Positions 56,101 through 64,000 of a DNA stretch of 64,000 nucleotides are shown one piece after another. Source of the stretch: Collinsella sp. An2 (GTDB lineage: Bacteria; Actinomycetota; Coriobacteriia; Coriobacteriales; Coriobacteriaceae). Every line of letters begins with the position of its first letter. Position 1 is the first letter of the stretch. The notes beneath the pieces were generated by a model. It saw only the letters and a program-made list of their open reading frames with translations. It had not been told where the DNA came from and made no database searches. Location of the stretch: NCBI RefSeq assembly GCF_002160065.1, contig NZ_NFJW01000002.1, positions 62,001 through 126,000 on the forward strand, in the 5' to 3' direction. The translations under genes and the position numbers were made by a program.

Positions 56101-56618
56101 ACCACCGCAGGGGCGATCATGGCAAGCGGCAAAAGCTTAGAGATCGCCGGGCGATACGACGCGTAGGGCATGCGCGAAAAGATGTCGGCACGCGGCGAGT
56201 CGTAATGGGCGACCACGACGACAGGGCGGTTGCGCGGCGAGGCCAGAGGGCCCGACGCCTTGTGATAGGCGATCACGTTCTGGGAAAGTCCGCCGGCACC
56301 AAAGCTGGACAGCACAGGTCGCCCGGTACGCTCCATGGTGTAGAGCACGGCGGCGACAACGGTGAGCAGCAGGCCTACAATGCCCGCAGCCCCTCCCACA
56401 CCCATAAGGACGGCGCCCACAAAGGCCACGACGCCCAGACCGGCGAGAACAAGCTTGCGCGAACCGGAGGCGCTAAACTCCTGCATCTCGGGAGAAAAGC
56501 CATGATTTGCGAAGATGCGCGCAAGGTCCTCGGCCGCGGCGCGCTCCTCCTCGCTGCATGCCGGCGTAATCCCCGTATTCTGGAGAAGATGGTTGAGATA
56601 TTTTTGCGTGCTGGCCAT
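53166..56618 (-). CDS. M28-type membrane peptidase homologue with a giant acidic insertion and degenerate active site
   Basis: 1,150 residues. N-terminal part: a short helical domain, two hydrophobic helices (LVLAGLGVVAFVGAVLMG and IVGLLLTVVAAVLYTM), the first M28 metal motif VVVVAHYDSPRAD, then two more helices (LLPLAMIAPAVVAIVRLL). A region of about 700 residues, Ala/Glu/Asp/Pro-rich and probably disordered, separates it from the C-terminal M28 half (DIWFVATGASEYDNAGM, VFLINLECVGAGQ, NFACSHSEVDLPYN). Ligand changes: the GADDN-like motif reads SVCNKSS, and the GxEE pair reads GASE. Peptidase activity is therefore doubtful; a scaffold role is possible. ATG 56618 has GGAG upstream. Confidence 0.82.
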   Translation of the reverse strand: MASTQKYLNHLLQNTGITPACSEEERAAAEDLARIFANHGFSPEMQEFSASGSRKLVLAGLGVVAFVGAVLMGVGGAAGIVGLLLTVVAAVLYTMERTGRPVLSSFGAGGLSQNVIAYHKASGPLASPRNRPVVVVAHYDSPRADIFSRMPYASYRPAISKLLPLAMIAPAVVAIVRLLPLPGAVKTVLWLAAIVVALVPLANAVAVFLNRFVLPYTSGSVCNKSSVASMLGVMDAVAPYERGDEFPEDTPFEEYYAEQQRIAAEQLAAAQQAAEPDYSDYLDDAEQPVDEAYDAEAFEEEQAEFEETPADDEAAAETESDVPATPAADPLGSTVAMQMPTDFFDESAPAAAVAEESAAEPSADTDLVADEDALDASAVEEYVAEEEQRGPLNAAGNYRFGADAIYALGMVSESTILEYVEPEPAPAPKRVVPAPAAVVAEPEPQEASAEVFAADVAPAAVPAPAPAAPAAEADEASFDEVPPDAEKTGVFPAVADAEVSERIDVETVSEVSDEAFDEPARRERPEIPYRPPVRHQPIQQVSPSRPAFAETLANVREGASRFLSTALQFGKDAVEKIESTARNLTGASEEDQYEDITPEDLQAAEGFEEPAETGEAVTDEFVEDGFADDSFEGEDEAVDAEPFEEGNDTAESDEASWTEESEAPALEATAVFQPLSTHDGATQAGFTVVPDAAEEAELESEDAFGADDADDVEATADDMPEPVDSVGYDSADVEPVAEPQEAAAPAGTGEVDVYGDTQLFVMPPMDDAAASSAAPVAPAPEATVATPAAPKPAPSVAVTSTQAAAPAPEPAPAAEVSEEETIDSLMAEITAKRPPAPRPARTTRPAFRTVPDPAQPSLNQTPVSSRSSLFDLPDPSSTPADPFVSDHEAASARRVPAPPSVDQDAAEPASQAASSPFETISVPDTSRSQGKGRSRGGLFHRKRQEESSMSDWLGVDEDFDAKRTGGDIGSWDNFDDGWKGGATGAEGVSERELRDAITSMADDELLGHDIWFVATGASEYDNAGMKAFLSTHRDKLRGVFLINLECVGAGQLAMVATEGENRVLKGDKRITNLVRKVSAAFHNEFASVEMPYETTDAYAAMSMSLRSLTVAGIDGPNFACSHSEVDLPYNVNPENVDLVADVVTEVIRRS

Positions 56619-56836
56619 CTGCACTCCGTATCCTGTGTTCCAACGTGTGGACCCATGGTGACAGATACCGCCATGTGCCCGCCATATTCTGTCGAAAGTA
56701 TACCGCGACTCCAATATATCTGCAGCTTTAGTACCCACGCCTCCGCATGCCCGACGCGAATACCACCCATCTCCACATGCACTAAAATGGTGGGGATTAT
56801 GCATCGAGCGGGTATCCATGATGGAGGTGCGGGCGC

Positions 56837-57862
56837 ATGCCCTCGAGATCGACGGAGCGAGAGGACGCGGCGCAACGCCTCCTCAACCTGGTGTTCACCC
56901 TGTCCTGTGCCACCATGCCGCTCACCACCGAGCAGATCGTCTCCGACACCGACCTTGGCTATGGGTCGGATAATCGCGCGTCGGACCTGCGCAAATTCCG
57001 CCGTGACCGCGAGGAGCTCGCACGTCAGGGCATCCTCATCACCGAGGTTCGTCCTGAGGGAACCCCCGAAACCGACCCGGGACGCTGGGCCATCGACCGC
57101 GAGCGAACCTTCGCCGCAGGCGGCATCGTCACCGCCGACGACGCCGACTTGCTCGTACATGCGATCGACGACTACCTCTCGGTTCCCGGCAATCCGCTAG
57201 CTCGTCCGCTCTCCAGCGTCCGCCGAAAGCTCGTCGCCGCCGGCATGACAACAGATACCCTCTCGGCGGACGGCGGAGAGGGCCCGACAGACGGCAAAGC
57301 GTCGAGCTTGAGCCCCATGCTCGACGCCGTCTGGACATCCTACGCGCTGCGGCTGGCACTACCCATCGCCTATCGCGATGCCCGGGGCAACCTTATCAAG
57401 CGAACCGTCTCCATCTACGGCCTGTTTTCACTGGACGGACGGACCTATTTCACCGGCCTCGATGACCATACGAACACCGTTCGAACCTTCCGCATCGACC
57501 GCGTGGAACGCGCATGGCGGCCGAAGGGATCCTATGTGATTCCCCCGGACTTCAACATCCGCGACCACCTGTTTCTACCGTTTGATTTCTCCCGCAACGA
57601 GGCGATGGCCGCTCGATTCACCCTGCCCGACTCCACACCGCGCGAAGAGGCCCTGGCCATCGGTGGAGGACGCGGCAGCCTGAAGCACGACGACGAACAC
57701 GCCTGCTGGACGTGGGATGTCGAGGTGCGCGACCTACGCGCTGCCGCGGCGTTCGCCCTTGCGCACGCTCGCAGCGGCCTGCGTCCCGTGCAGCCGAAAG
57801 CGCTCGTCGACTGCTGGTGCGAGCTCGTAAAGGAGGCGATCGCACGCCATGAAAACCGATGA
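56837..57862 (+). CDS. WYL-domain transcriptional regulator 1 (PafB-like)
   Basis: 341 residues. N-terminal winged helix (ERE..AAQRLLNLVFTLSCATMP, then LTTEQIVSDTDLGYGS and LRKFRRDREELARQGI). The central WYL domain includes LRLALPIAYRDARGN and RTYFTGLDDHTNTVRTFRID. C-terminal WCX-type extension. WYL proteins bind nucleic acids or small molecules; in actinobacteria PafB and PafC pair as a DNA-damage activator. GGAGG precedes ATG 56837. It overlaps the next WYL gene by 14 bases, so translation is coupled. Divergent from the M28 gene. Confidence 0.88.
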   Translation: MPSRSTEREDAAQRLLNLVFTLSCATMPLTTEQIVSDTDLGYGSDNRASDLRKFRRDREELARQGILITEVRPEGTPETDPGRWAIDRERTFAAGGIVTADDADLLVHAIDDYLSVPGNPLARPLSSVRRKLVAAGMTTDTLSADGGEGPTDGKASSLSPMLDAVWTSYALRLALPIAYRDARGNLIKRTVSIYGLFSLDGRTYFTGLDDHTNTVRTFRIDRVERAWRPKGSYVIPPDFNIRDHLFLPFDFSRNEAMAARFTLPDSTPREEALAIGGGRGSLKHDDEHACWTWDVEVRDLRAAAAFALAHARSGLRPVQPKALVDCWCELVKEAIARHENR

Positions 57863-58760
57863 GCAGGTGCGAAAGGCACTTCAGTTGCTCGAGGCGCTCA
57901 GCGCCGCGAAGGGGCAGCGGGTGGACGTTCAAGCCGTGTGCGCCTCCCTTGACCTGGATGAAGCGGAGCTCGACAGCTGCCTGAACCTGATCTCCAACCT
58001 TGCCGACCGCGAAACCGGGGCTCGGGCCGTCGTGGACCGGTCGAATAACGAGGTCGTGCTGCATGGAGACGCAGGGCGTCTCCAAACCCTTCGTCTGGAC
58101 ATCTCGGAAGGCATGGCGCTTGCCGCCGCGCTGCGCGACCTCCACATCGGCAAAGAAGCAGCCGACCGCCTGCGCCGCGGGCTGCTCCCCCTGGACTGGA
58201 CGCCCGATGAAGGGTCTTCTCAACTTGCAGGGGGTGTAGCGTTTGGACCATGGTTCCCGGTGCTGCGTGAGGCGCTTGAAGACGGCGTGCGCTGCAGCTT
58301 GACCTACCGCACGCAGGGCGAACGCGAGGCCCGGGCACGCATCGTAGACCCCGCCGCAATCGAGACCCGCGCCGACGCAGCCTACCTCCTCGCCTGGGAC
58401 GTCGAAAAGGACGCCGAACGTCGCTACCGGCTCGACCGTATCGCCGACGTGCAGCTGACCGAAGATTCCGCCGAACGACACCCCTATCGCGGGGAATCGA
58501 CTGCCGACAGCCTCGCGCGCACGGGCGAGCGCGTCGTCCTAGCCATGGACGCAGGTACCGCCGCCGGCATCGACTGGGACGGCGCCCTGCCTCCTGAACC
58601 CGACGTCCACAACCCAGAAGAGGTTCGTGTGACGGTCTATGTGGGGTCACGACCCTGGCTCTTCGACCAGGTGCTGGCGAGCGGCGGGCACATGCGCATC
58701 GTCGAGCCCCAAGAGGCGGCGGATGCGTTTCTTACCTACGCTCGCAGCTTGCTTCAGTGA
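57849..58760 (+). CDS. WYL-domain transcriptional regulator 2 (PafC-like)
   Basis: 303 residues. Similar layout: N-terminal KALQLLEALSAAKGQRVDVQ as a winged helix, middle linker, WYL core CSLTYRTQGEREARARIVDP with YLLAWDVEKDAERRYRLDRI, and a C-terminal WCX-like domain PEEVRVTVYVGSRPWLFDQV. Starts inside the end of the first WYL gene (14-base overlap), the arrangement expected for a heterodimeric pair. AAAGGAG is upstream of the ATG. The stop codon overlaps the convergent helicase gene by seven bases. Confidence 0.88.
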   Translation: MKTDEQVRKALQLLEALSAAKGQRVDVQAVCASLDLDEAELDSCLNLISNLADRETGARAVVDRSNNEVVLHGDAGRLQTLRLDISEGMALAAALRDLHIGKEAADRLRRGLLPLDWTPDEGSSQLAGGVAFGPWFPVLREALEDGVRCSLTYRTQGEREARARIVDPAAIETRADAAYLLAWDVEKDAERRYRLDRIADVQLTEDSAERHPYRGESTADSLARTGERVVLAMDAGTAAGIDWDGALPPEPDVHNPEEVRVTVYVGSRPWLFDQVLASGGHMRIVEPQEAADAFLTYARSLLQ

Positions 58761-61654
58761 CGTCCGCGCTCGTGTGAGCGCCGCCATAACTCAAGGTAGT
58801 GGCCCACCTGCGCCGCGTCGATGCGCTGGTACGAACTCACCGGCAACGACGTGAGGAACTTCTTGCCGTATCCCTTGCTCACAAGCCGTGAGTCGGCAAG
58901 CACCAGCACACCGGTATCGGACGACGAGCGAATGAGGCGCCCCGCGGCCTGCTTGACCTCCAGGACGGCCTCGGGCAGTGCATAGCGTGCCCAAGCGCGA
59001 TCCTCTCGCAGGTTGCGCTCGCAGGAAAGCGGATCGGTGGGGCTTGCAAACGGCAGTTTGGGGATGACGACGCAGCGCAGCGTCTCTCCCGACGCATCGA
59101 AGCCTTCCCAAAAGGCCTTGAGAGCGAAAAGCGACGACGAGCGCTCGGACAAAAAGCGGTCGCGAAGACGCTTGGGGGAGCTTCCCCTCAGCTGACAGTT
59201 AAGCTCCAGTCCGTCGGCAGCAAGCACAGGCTCCACGCGCTCATACAGGTCTTCCATGTCCCGACGGTTAGTAAACAGCGTGAGGGTCGAGCCGCCCATC
59301 GCCCGATGAACATCGACGAGCAGATGCTCGAGCGCCGAGAGGTAGGCGTCGCGACTCCGCGGATCGGGAAGGTCGCCCGCGACCACCACGGCCATGTTGG
59401 AATCGAAGTCATAGCTCGAGTCCAGGTGCAGCGTGCGCGAGGTTCCCTTTGGAAGCCGGTCGAGGCCGATAGCGTGGTTGAAGTGGTCGAAGCTTCCCGA
59501 GATGCTGATCGTCGCCGAGGTAAAGATGGCGCTTTTGACCTCGGGCAGCCATTGCTCGGCAAGGGCCTCGCCGATGTCCAGACGCTCCGCCGTAAGGGCC
59601 TCGCCTCCGGCCTTGAGGCGACGGTTCACCTGGAACGAATAGACATAGCGGTCATCCTCCCCTTCAACGACCAGCTTGAGCCCATCTGCGAGCTCTTTGA
59701 GACGCCGCTCGCCGTCCGCAACGTCGGCTGCGGCATCGGGACGCTCCTGTCCCACTGCCTCGATCAGCGAAACAAGCGAGCGGTCCGCCTGCTCCAGGGC
59801 ATCAAGCGCCACCTGGGCCGGGACGCAGAAGCGCTGCCAGGCCTCGCTTTCACGTACTTCGGGGCCAACCCATGTGTTCGTGAGGTCATAGCCGCCGCTG
59901 CGTGCAGCCCCAGCGAGCTCGCGGATGCCATCGAAGACGCCCGCCATGGCAATCGACGCGCGGTTGACCGCCGCGACAGCCTTCGCCGTCAGCCCCATGT
60001 AGAGCGTCGCCGCATCGGACCCTGCAAGGTCCCTGGTAATCTGTCCCAGCGCTCCCGACCGTTCACTTCCCAGCCGCTCAAAGACGGTCCGGGATTCGTC
60101 GGCCGAGACCGTAATCGCCCACTGGCGGCGCGCCTCACGCTCGACCGCATGGGCCTCGTCGACAACCCAATGCCTGATGGGGGGCAGAATCTTGCCATCC
60201 GCTGCGACGTTTCGAAACAGCAGGGAGTGGTTGGTCACCACCACGTCGGCGCGGGCGGCGCGGCGACGGGCGCCGTGCACCAGGCATCGATCGGGGAAGA
60301 AGGGGCACAGCCGGCGCGCGCACTCGCGCGACCCGGTAGTGAGGTCCTGGCGATTCACGCTGCGCCACCGAATGCCCAGCGAATCAAGATCGCCGTCGGG
60401 TGACTGGCAGACATATGCATAGATCACCGCGACGGCGGTCAGCGTGTCGGCGGGGTCGCGAGTGGTGCGAATCTCGGTTGCCGAGCGGCTCATGCGCTCG
60501 AGTTTTCGCAGGCAGGGATAGTGGTCATACCCTTTGAGGGCACAGTATGACAGGCCGCCGTCCAGCTCGCGGGCAAGGCGCGGCAGCTCATGGAACATCA
60601 GCTGGTCGGCCAGGTTGTTCGACTTTGTCGCAACACCAACGGTGATGTGGTTGCGCTTTGCCGCCTGGGCCAGCGGAACAAGATAAGCGATCGACTTCCC
60701 CACGCCCGTCCCGGCCTCGATCACGCGGTGCGTCGACGTCGCCAGGGCGTCTCGAACCTCGACCGCCATCTCAATCTGCTCGGCACGCGGCTCATAGCAG
60801 GGATACATGCGGTTGACCAGGCCGCCTGGGGCAAACGCCGCCTCGACCTCGTCGGCACGAGGCAAGTCGAGCCTCGGCAGGTCGTCGGCGTCGACCTTGT
60901 CAGGCGCCTGGTCGGCGTTCACGACCTCGGTACGGGCCGCTGCGAGCGAGAAGATGGCGCCAGGCGTCTCCTGCGCCAGATACGAAAAAATCGGTCGATA
61001 CGACCAGGGAACATCGGGGTGCATGTCTGCCAGGCGGGCTGCAAGACCGGCAGGAAGGTCCGAGAGCGCCGTGAGCAGAATGTGCCAGACGCCGGCGAGG
61101 GCATCGACATCGTCGTTGGCGCGATGGGACACCGAACTGCAGCCAAACACCTCGGCGATAAACGACAGCTTGTGCGAGGCCAGACGCGGCAGGGCGATGC
61201 GCGACAGGGCGAGCGAATCGATCCAGATGTCGCTCACGTTCACGCCGCCGCGAACCGACTCGATGAACGTACGGTCAAAGGTCGCGTTATGGGCAACCAC
61301 GGGGCGGCCCTGTACAAACTCTACCAGGTCGGCCACGGCCTCACGGGCCGACGGCGCATGGGCCACATCGGCATTGGTGATGTGCGTAAGCTGCGTGATC
61401 TCGGGGGGAATGAGGGCGTGAGGCTTCACAAACGTGTCGAACCGTTCGGCGACCTGGCCTCGCGAGAGCCGCGCGGCAGAAATCTCGATCAGCTCGTTCT
61501 CCTGCGCAGAAAGCCCCGTTGTCTCGGTGTCGAGGATGATCACGTCTTCCTCAAGCAGACCAAACTCTCGCGTCTTCGCGCGCTCGGCGAGCGAAGCATA
61601 CGCCTCGACAACGAATGCCGGCGTTCCCGGCAGAACAGCCTCGTCTATGGTCAC
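58754..61654 (-). CDS. DinG-type exonuclease-helicase (DEDD exonuclease plus XPD-like helicase)
   Basis: 966 residues. N-terminal DnaQ-like exonuclease (about 35-200): VIILDTETTGLSAQENELIE (ExoI), HNATFDRTFIE (ExoII), HRANDDVDALAG (ExoIII). Helicase: Walker A VIEAGTGVGKSIAYL, DEAH in WVVDEAHAVE, and the C-terminal motor with FWEGFDASGETLRCVV and GRLIRSSSDTGVLVLAD. Four cysteines in YPCLRK, SRECARRLC and PDRCLVHG suit the XPD-type Fe-S cluster. It probably repairs damaged or structured DNA. GTG 61654 after AAAGG is chosen; the upstream part has no similarity. Its 3' end meets the WYL pair. Confidence 0.93.
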   Translation of the reverse strand: MTIDEAVLPGTPAFVVEAYASLAERAKTREFGLLEEDVIILDTETTGLSAQENELIEISAARLSRGQVAERFDTFVKPHALIPPEITQLTHITNADVAHAPSAREAVADLVEFVQGRPVVAHNATFDRTFIESVRGGVNVSDIWIDSLALSRIALPRLASHKLSFIAEVFGCSSVSHRANDDVDALAGVWHILLTALSDLPAGLAARLADMHPDVPWSYRPIFSYLAQETPGAIFSLAAARTEVVNADQAPDKVDADDLPRLDLPRADEVEAAFAPGGLVNRMYPCYEPRAEQIEMAVEVRDALATSTHRVIEAGTGVGKSIAYLVPLAQAAKRNHITVGVATKSNNLADQLMFHELPRLARELDGGLSYCALKGYDHYPCLRKLERMSRSATEIRTTRDPADTLTAVAVIYAYVCQSPDGDLDSLGIRWRSVNRQDLTTGSRECARRLCPFFPDRCLVHGARRRAARADVVVTNHSLLFRNVAADGKILPPIRHWVVDEAHAVEREARRQWAITVSADESRTVFERLGSERSGALGQITRDLAGSDAATLYMGLTAKAVAAVNRASIAMAGVFDGIRELAGAARSGGYDLTNTWVGPEVRESEAWQRFCVPAQVALDALEQADRSLVSLIEAVGQERPDAAADVADGERRLKELADGLKLVVEGEDDRYVYSFQVNRRLKAGGEALTAERLDIGEALAEQWLPEVKSAIFTSATISISGSFDHFNHAIGLDRLPKGTSRTLHLDSSYDFDSNMAVVVAGDLPDPRSRDAYLSALEHLLVDVHRAMGGSTLTLFTNRRDMEDLYERVEPVLAADGLELNCQLRGSSPKRLRDRFLSERSSSLFALKAFWEGFDASGETLRCVVIPKLPFASPTDPLSCERNLREDRAWARYALPEAVLEVKQAAGRLIRSSSDTGVLVLADSRLVSKGYGKKFLTSLPVSSYQRIDAAQVGHYLELWRRSHERGRH

Positions 61655-61697
61655 TGGTAGCCTTTCATTCCCGCTCGACACTCCTACTCGGCGGACC

Positions 61698-62654
61698 TTA
61701 TTCCCCCGCGCGCTCGAGTCCCAACTCAATCAGGCGGTCGCATACCTGTGCAAAGGTCATGCCCGCATGGCGCACCTCGTCGGGATACAGCGAGGTATCC
61801 GTCATGCCCGGAATCGTGTTGGTCTCAAGAATCACCGGACCATCCGCGGTCACGATAAAGTCGCTGCGAGAGAAGCCGTTGCAACCAAGCGCGCGATGAG
61901 CGGCACAGGCAAGCTGCTGAGCACGCTCGTAGTCATCCGCGTCAATCTGCGCGGGAATGCGATGTACCAGGGAGGGGTCAATGTACTTGACGTTCAGGTC
62001 GTAGAACTCGGCGTTCTCCTGCTTACGAATCTCCACGATGGGCAGGGCCATAAGCTTGTCACCTTCATAGACGCCGACCGTGATCTCGGTGCCTACCAGG
62101 CGCTGCTCTACCAGCACCTTGTCACCATGCTCAAACGCGACCTCAAGCGCGCGGGGAAGCTCGGACGCGCTCTTGACGCAGCTCACGCCATAGCTCGAAC
62201 CGTTGACAGCGGGCTTCACGAAGCACTCCGGGCCCAGCTGATCCATGATGGCGTCGACATCAATATCGTCGCCGCGCTCTACAACTACACCCTTGGCGAT
62301 GGGAATACCGGCATGCTCGTACAGAACCTTCGAGATGTCTTTGTCGGCTGCACAGGCACTGGCGGCAACACCCGAGCCCGTGTAGGGGATATGCAGGTAT
62401 TCAAGGATGCTCTGAATCATGCCGTCCTCGCCGCCCAGCCCGTGGAGAGCGATGAACGCAGCATCGTAGCCACCCTGGGCAAGGTCATGTAAAAACCCCT
62501 CTGAACCCGGGTCGAGCGTCTCGACAGTGCCGTAGCCGGCCTCCTTGAGAGCGACGACCACGTTGGCGCCGGATGCTTTCGAGATTTCGCGCTCATCGGA
62601 GATGCCGCCCGACAACACGACCACACGCATCGCGTCCTTGTTCTTCCTGCTCAT
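61698..62654 (-). CDS. ddl: D-alanine-D-alanine ligase
   Basis: 318 residues, normal Ddl length. It makes the D-Ala-D-Ala dipeptide of peptidoglycan precursors with ATP. Seen: MRVVVLSGGISDEREISKASG; HGLGGEDGMIQSILEYL; PYTGSGVAASACAADK; CFVKPAVNGSSYGVS; ATP-grasp end VILETNTIPGMTD. The family loop SxS-Y-G is VNGSSYGV. ATG 62654 preceded by GGGAGG is chosen; the frame extends to 62714. Tyr at the Ddl loop suggests D-Ala rather than D-lactate as acceptor. Confidence 0.95.
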   Translation of the reverse strand: MSRKNKDAMRVVVLSGGISDEREISKASGANVVVALKEAGYGTVETLDPGSEGFLHDLAQGGYDAAFIALHGLGGEDGMIQSILEYLHIPYTGSGVAASACAADKDISKVLYEHAGIPIAKGVVVERGDDIDVDAIMDQLGPECFVKPAVNGSSYGVSCVKSASELPRALEVAFEHGDKVLVEQRLVGTEITVGVYEGDKLMALPIVEIRKQENAEFYDLNVKYIDPSLVHRIPAQIDADDYERAQQLACAAHRALGCNGFSRSDFIVTADGPVILETNTIPGMTDTSLYPDEVRHAGMTFAQVCDRLIELGLERAGE

Positions 62655-62766
62655 GATGCGCTCCCTCCCAAGGTGGTTTTTCCCGCCTTGCGTCATTTCT
62701 TGGTCTCGACTCACGGTATCTTATTGTATATAGATACGATTCGGTTCCACCATTGAAAGGTATGCA

Positions 62767-63813
62767 ATGGAAGAAACAAACAAGCGCCCCGACATCCGCT
62801 CTCTTACCCCCGATGAGCTGGGCGTCCTTCTGCGCGACTTGAAGCAGCCGGCCTTTCGCACCAAGCAGGTCATAGAGTGGGTCTTTGATAAGAACATCAG
62901 TTCGTTTGACGAGATGACGAATGTTCCTAAGTCCCTGCGCGAGCAGCTTGCCCAGTCCTTTACGTTCAACCTGCCCGAAGAGGTTGCACGACAGGTCTCG
63001 GCAGATGGATCGCGTAAGTACCTACTCCGCTTCTCCGATGGCGTCGCCGTCGAGACGGTCGCCATGCCAAGCCGCTCGAAGCTCGCAGTATGCATCTCGA
63101 CACAGGCTGGCTGCGCAATGGGTTGCGTCTTCTGCGCCACCGGCCTTGCGGGGCTTACCCGTTCGCTTACCGCCCAGGAGATGGTCGATCAGGTGCTCCA
63201 CGTTGCCAATGACTTCAACGAGCGCGTGACCAGCGTCGTCTTCATGGGTCAGGGAGAACCTTTCAATAACTTCGACGCCACGGTCGAAGCGCTGCGCAAG
63301 CTCAACGCAGAGCACGGCCCGAATATCGGGGCACGTCATCTCACCGTTTCTACCTGCGGCATCATTCCTCGCATTCGTCAGTTTGCCGAACTTCCCGAGC
63401 AGTTCACCCTTGCCATCTCTCTGCACTCCGCCATCCAGCAGACTCGCAACCAGCTCATGCCCGGTGTTAAGAAATACACGCTGCCGCGCCTGTATGAAGC
63501 CCTGCAGAACTACACCGAAAAGACCGGACGACGCCCGACGTACGAATACGCCATGATTGAGGGAGTCAACGACACCGATCCCGAAATGCGAGCGCTCTGC
63601 GACTTCTGCGAAGGAACGTTGTGTCACGTTAACCTTATTCAGCTGAACGACATTCGCGACAGCCCCTTTAAGCCGTCGCCGCAGAAGAAGGTCGAAGAGC
63701 TTCAGCGGAGGCTGATGACGCGCGGCGTCGAGACGACCATTCGTGTATCGCGGGGGAGTGACATCGACGCGGCCTGCGGTCAGCTCAAGCAGCGTCTTAC
63801 GACCCATAAATAA
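62767..63813 (+). CDS. rlmN: Dual-specificity 23S rRNA/tRNA adenine-C2 methyltransferase
   Basis: 348 residues. RlmN is a radical-SAM enzyme that methylates C2 of A2503 in 23S rRNA and A37 in some tRNAs, using a methyl-Cys intermediate. Seen: N-terminal FRTKQVIEWVFDKNIS; SAM cluster QAGCAMGCVFCATG (CxxxCxxC); VFMGQGEPFNNFDATVEALR; LTVSTCGIIPRIRQF; AISLHSAIQQTRNQLMPG; C-terminal methyl-carrier Cys in IDAACGQLKQR. GAAAGG precedes the ATG. A strong hairpin follows at 63865. Confidence 0.97.
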   Translation: MEETNKRPDIRSLTPDELGVLLRDLKQPAFRTKQVIEWVFDKNISSFDEMTNVPKSLREQLAQSFTFNLPEEVARQVSADGSRKYLLRFSDGVAVETVAMPSRSKLAVCISTQAGCAMGCVFCATGLAGLTRSLTAQEMVDQVLHVANDFNERVTSVVFMGQGEPFNNFDATVEALRKLNAEHGPNIGARHLTVSTCGIIPRIRQFAELPEQFTLAISLHSAIQQTRNQLMPGVKKYTLPRLYEALQNYTEKTGRRPTYEYAMIEGVNDTDPEMRALCDFCEGTLCHVNLIQLNDIRDSPFKPSPQKKVEELQRRLMTRGVETTIRVSRGSDIDAACGQLKQRLTTHK

Positions 63814-63864
63814 TCATATTTGCATCGGGCTCATCCTTTGAGCCTCTTGTTGCTGCTTCACATG

Positions 63865-63902
63865 ACGAGCCCCCATGTTTTACGTGAAACATGGGGGCTC
63901 GT
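63865..63902 (+). terminator. Terminator after rlmN
   Basis: 16-bp perfect stem (core GAGCCCCCATGTTT) with loop TACGTG, 51 bases beyond the stop. The tail GTTGGT is a weak U-tract. Confidence 0.8.
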
Positions 63903-63951
63903 TGGTATCAGGAGATCCTAACCGTTCGTGATGTATGTCTAACCCAAATAC

Positions 63952-63963
63952 TTAGGTACCTAA
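63952..63963. promoter_or_regulatory. Perfect 12-bp palindrome near the right edge
   Basis: TTAGGTACCTAA in an AT-rich stretch (about 63930-63985). It may be an operator of the next gene beyond the window. Confidence 0.35.
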
Positions 63964-64000
63964 ATATTACTTAATATCCAACAGATTCCCATTGCTGTGC

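Overview
The window is about 60% GC chromosomal DNA from an actinobacterium. The gene content and style (giant FctA/SpaA-type surface proteins with LPXTG signals, tilS-hpt-ftsH, a PafBC-like WYL pair, dnaB-purA, many long intergenic palindromes) best fit the Coriobacteriia, most probably Collinsella or a close relative. That assignment is inference from content, not from a search. No integrase, transposase, phage gene, rRNA operon or CRISPR array is visible.

Layout. 1-13,580 (minus strand) holds two giant cell-wall-anchored proteins separated by a small winged-helix protein. The first (1-4334, running off the left edge) has a fibro-slime domain, SpaA/Cna-B-like domains and FctA-type isopeptide domains. 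The second (5349-13579) has a VWA/MIDAS adhesin head, twelve FctA-like domains and an LPGTG signal. Both carry a run of G on the coding strand (9 at 4294-4302; 10 at 13542-13551) directly between the ribosome-binding site/ATG and the signal peptide. In both, the tract length in this sequence puts the ATG out of frame with the signal peptide (OFF). One extra G in each restores one open frame with a normal signal peptide. This predicts two independently switching phase-variable surface proteins and is the main discovery in the window.

13,580-20,016: housekeeping genes on the minus strand (purD, degV, purA, dnaB), with extragenic repeats before purD and a DnaA-box-containing, AT-rich region upstream of dnaB. 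20,651-24,847: a GNAT-type acetyltransferase, then a polar amino acid ABC importer (binding lipoprotein, permease, ATPase) behind a perfect 18-bp palindrome. 25,561-34,735: a fused MacB/FtsX-type ABC transporter, a TrmA/RumA-family rRNA methyltransferase, a lipase-3 enzyme, an FmdE-like zinc-ribbon protein, a PHP phosphoesterase and a class I/II aminotransferase. 34,911-39,969: tilS-hpt-ftsH, interrupted between tilS and hpt by an unusual pair of mutually inverted 20-bp repeat arrays around a central hairpin. 40,027-46,145: an MBL-fold hydrolase, hsp20, a tail-anchored protein with cysteine desulfurase, phosphoglucomutase, and tRNA-Ala(UGC) and tRNA-Ile(GAU).

46,513-52,969: a third large surface protein built of DUF11 repeats. 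It ends in the atypical signal LGKTG and is followed at once by a class B sortase, so a dedicated sortase/substrate pair is likely; a tiny membrane protein and a glutaredoxin-like protein follow. 53,166-63,813: an M28-type membrane protein with a roughly 700-residue acidic insertion and a degenerate metal site, two overlapping WYL regulators, a DinG-type exonuclease-helicase, D-Ala-D-Ala ligase and rlmN.

An overall theme is cell-surface display (three giant anchored proteins, a sortase, cell-wall precursor synthesis by ddl) set among conserved housekeeping genes, with intergenic gaps rich in palindromic repeat families.
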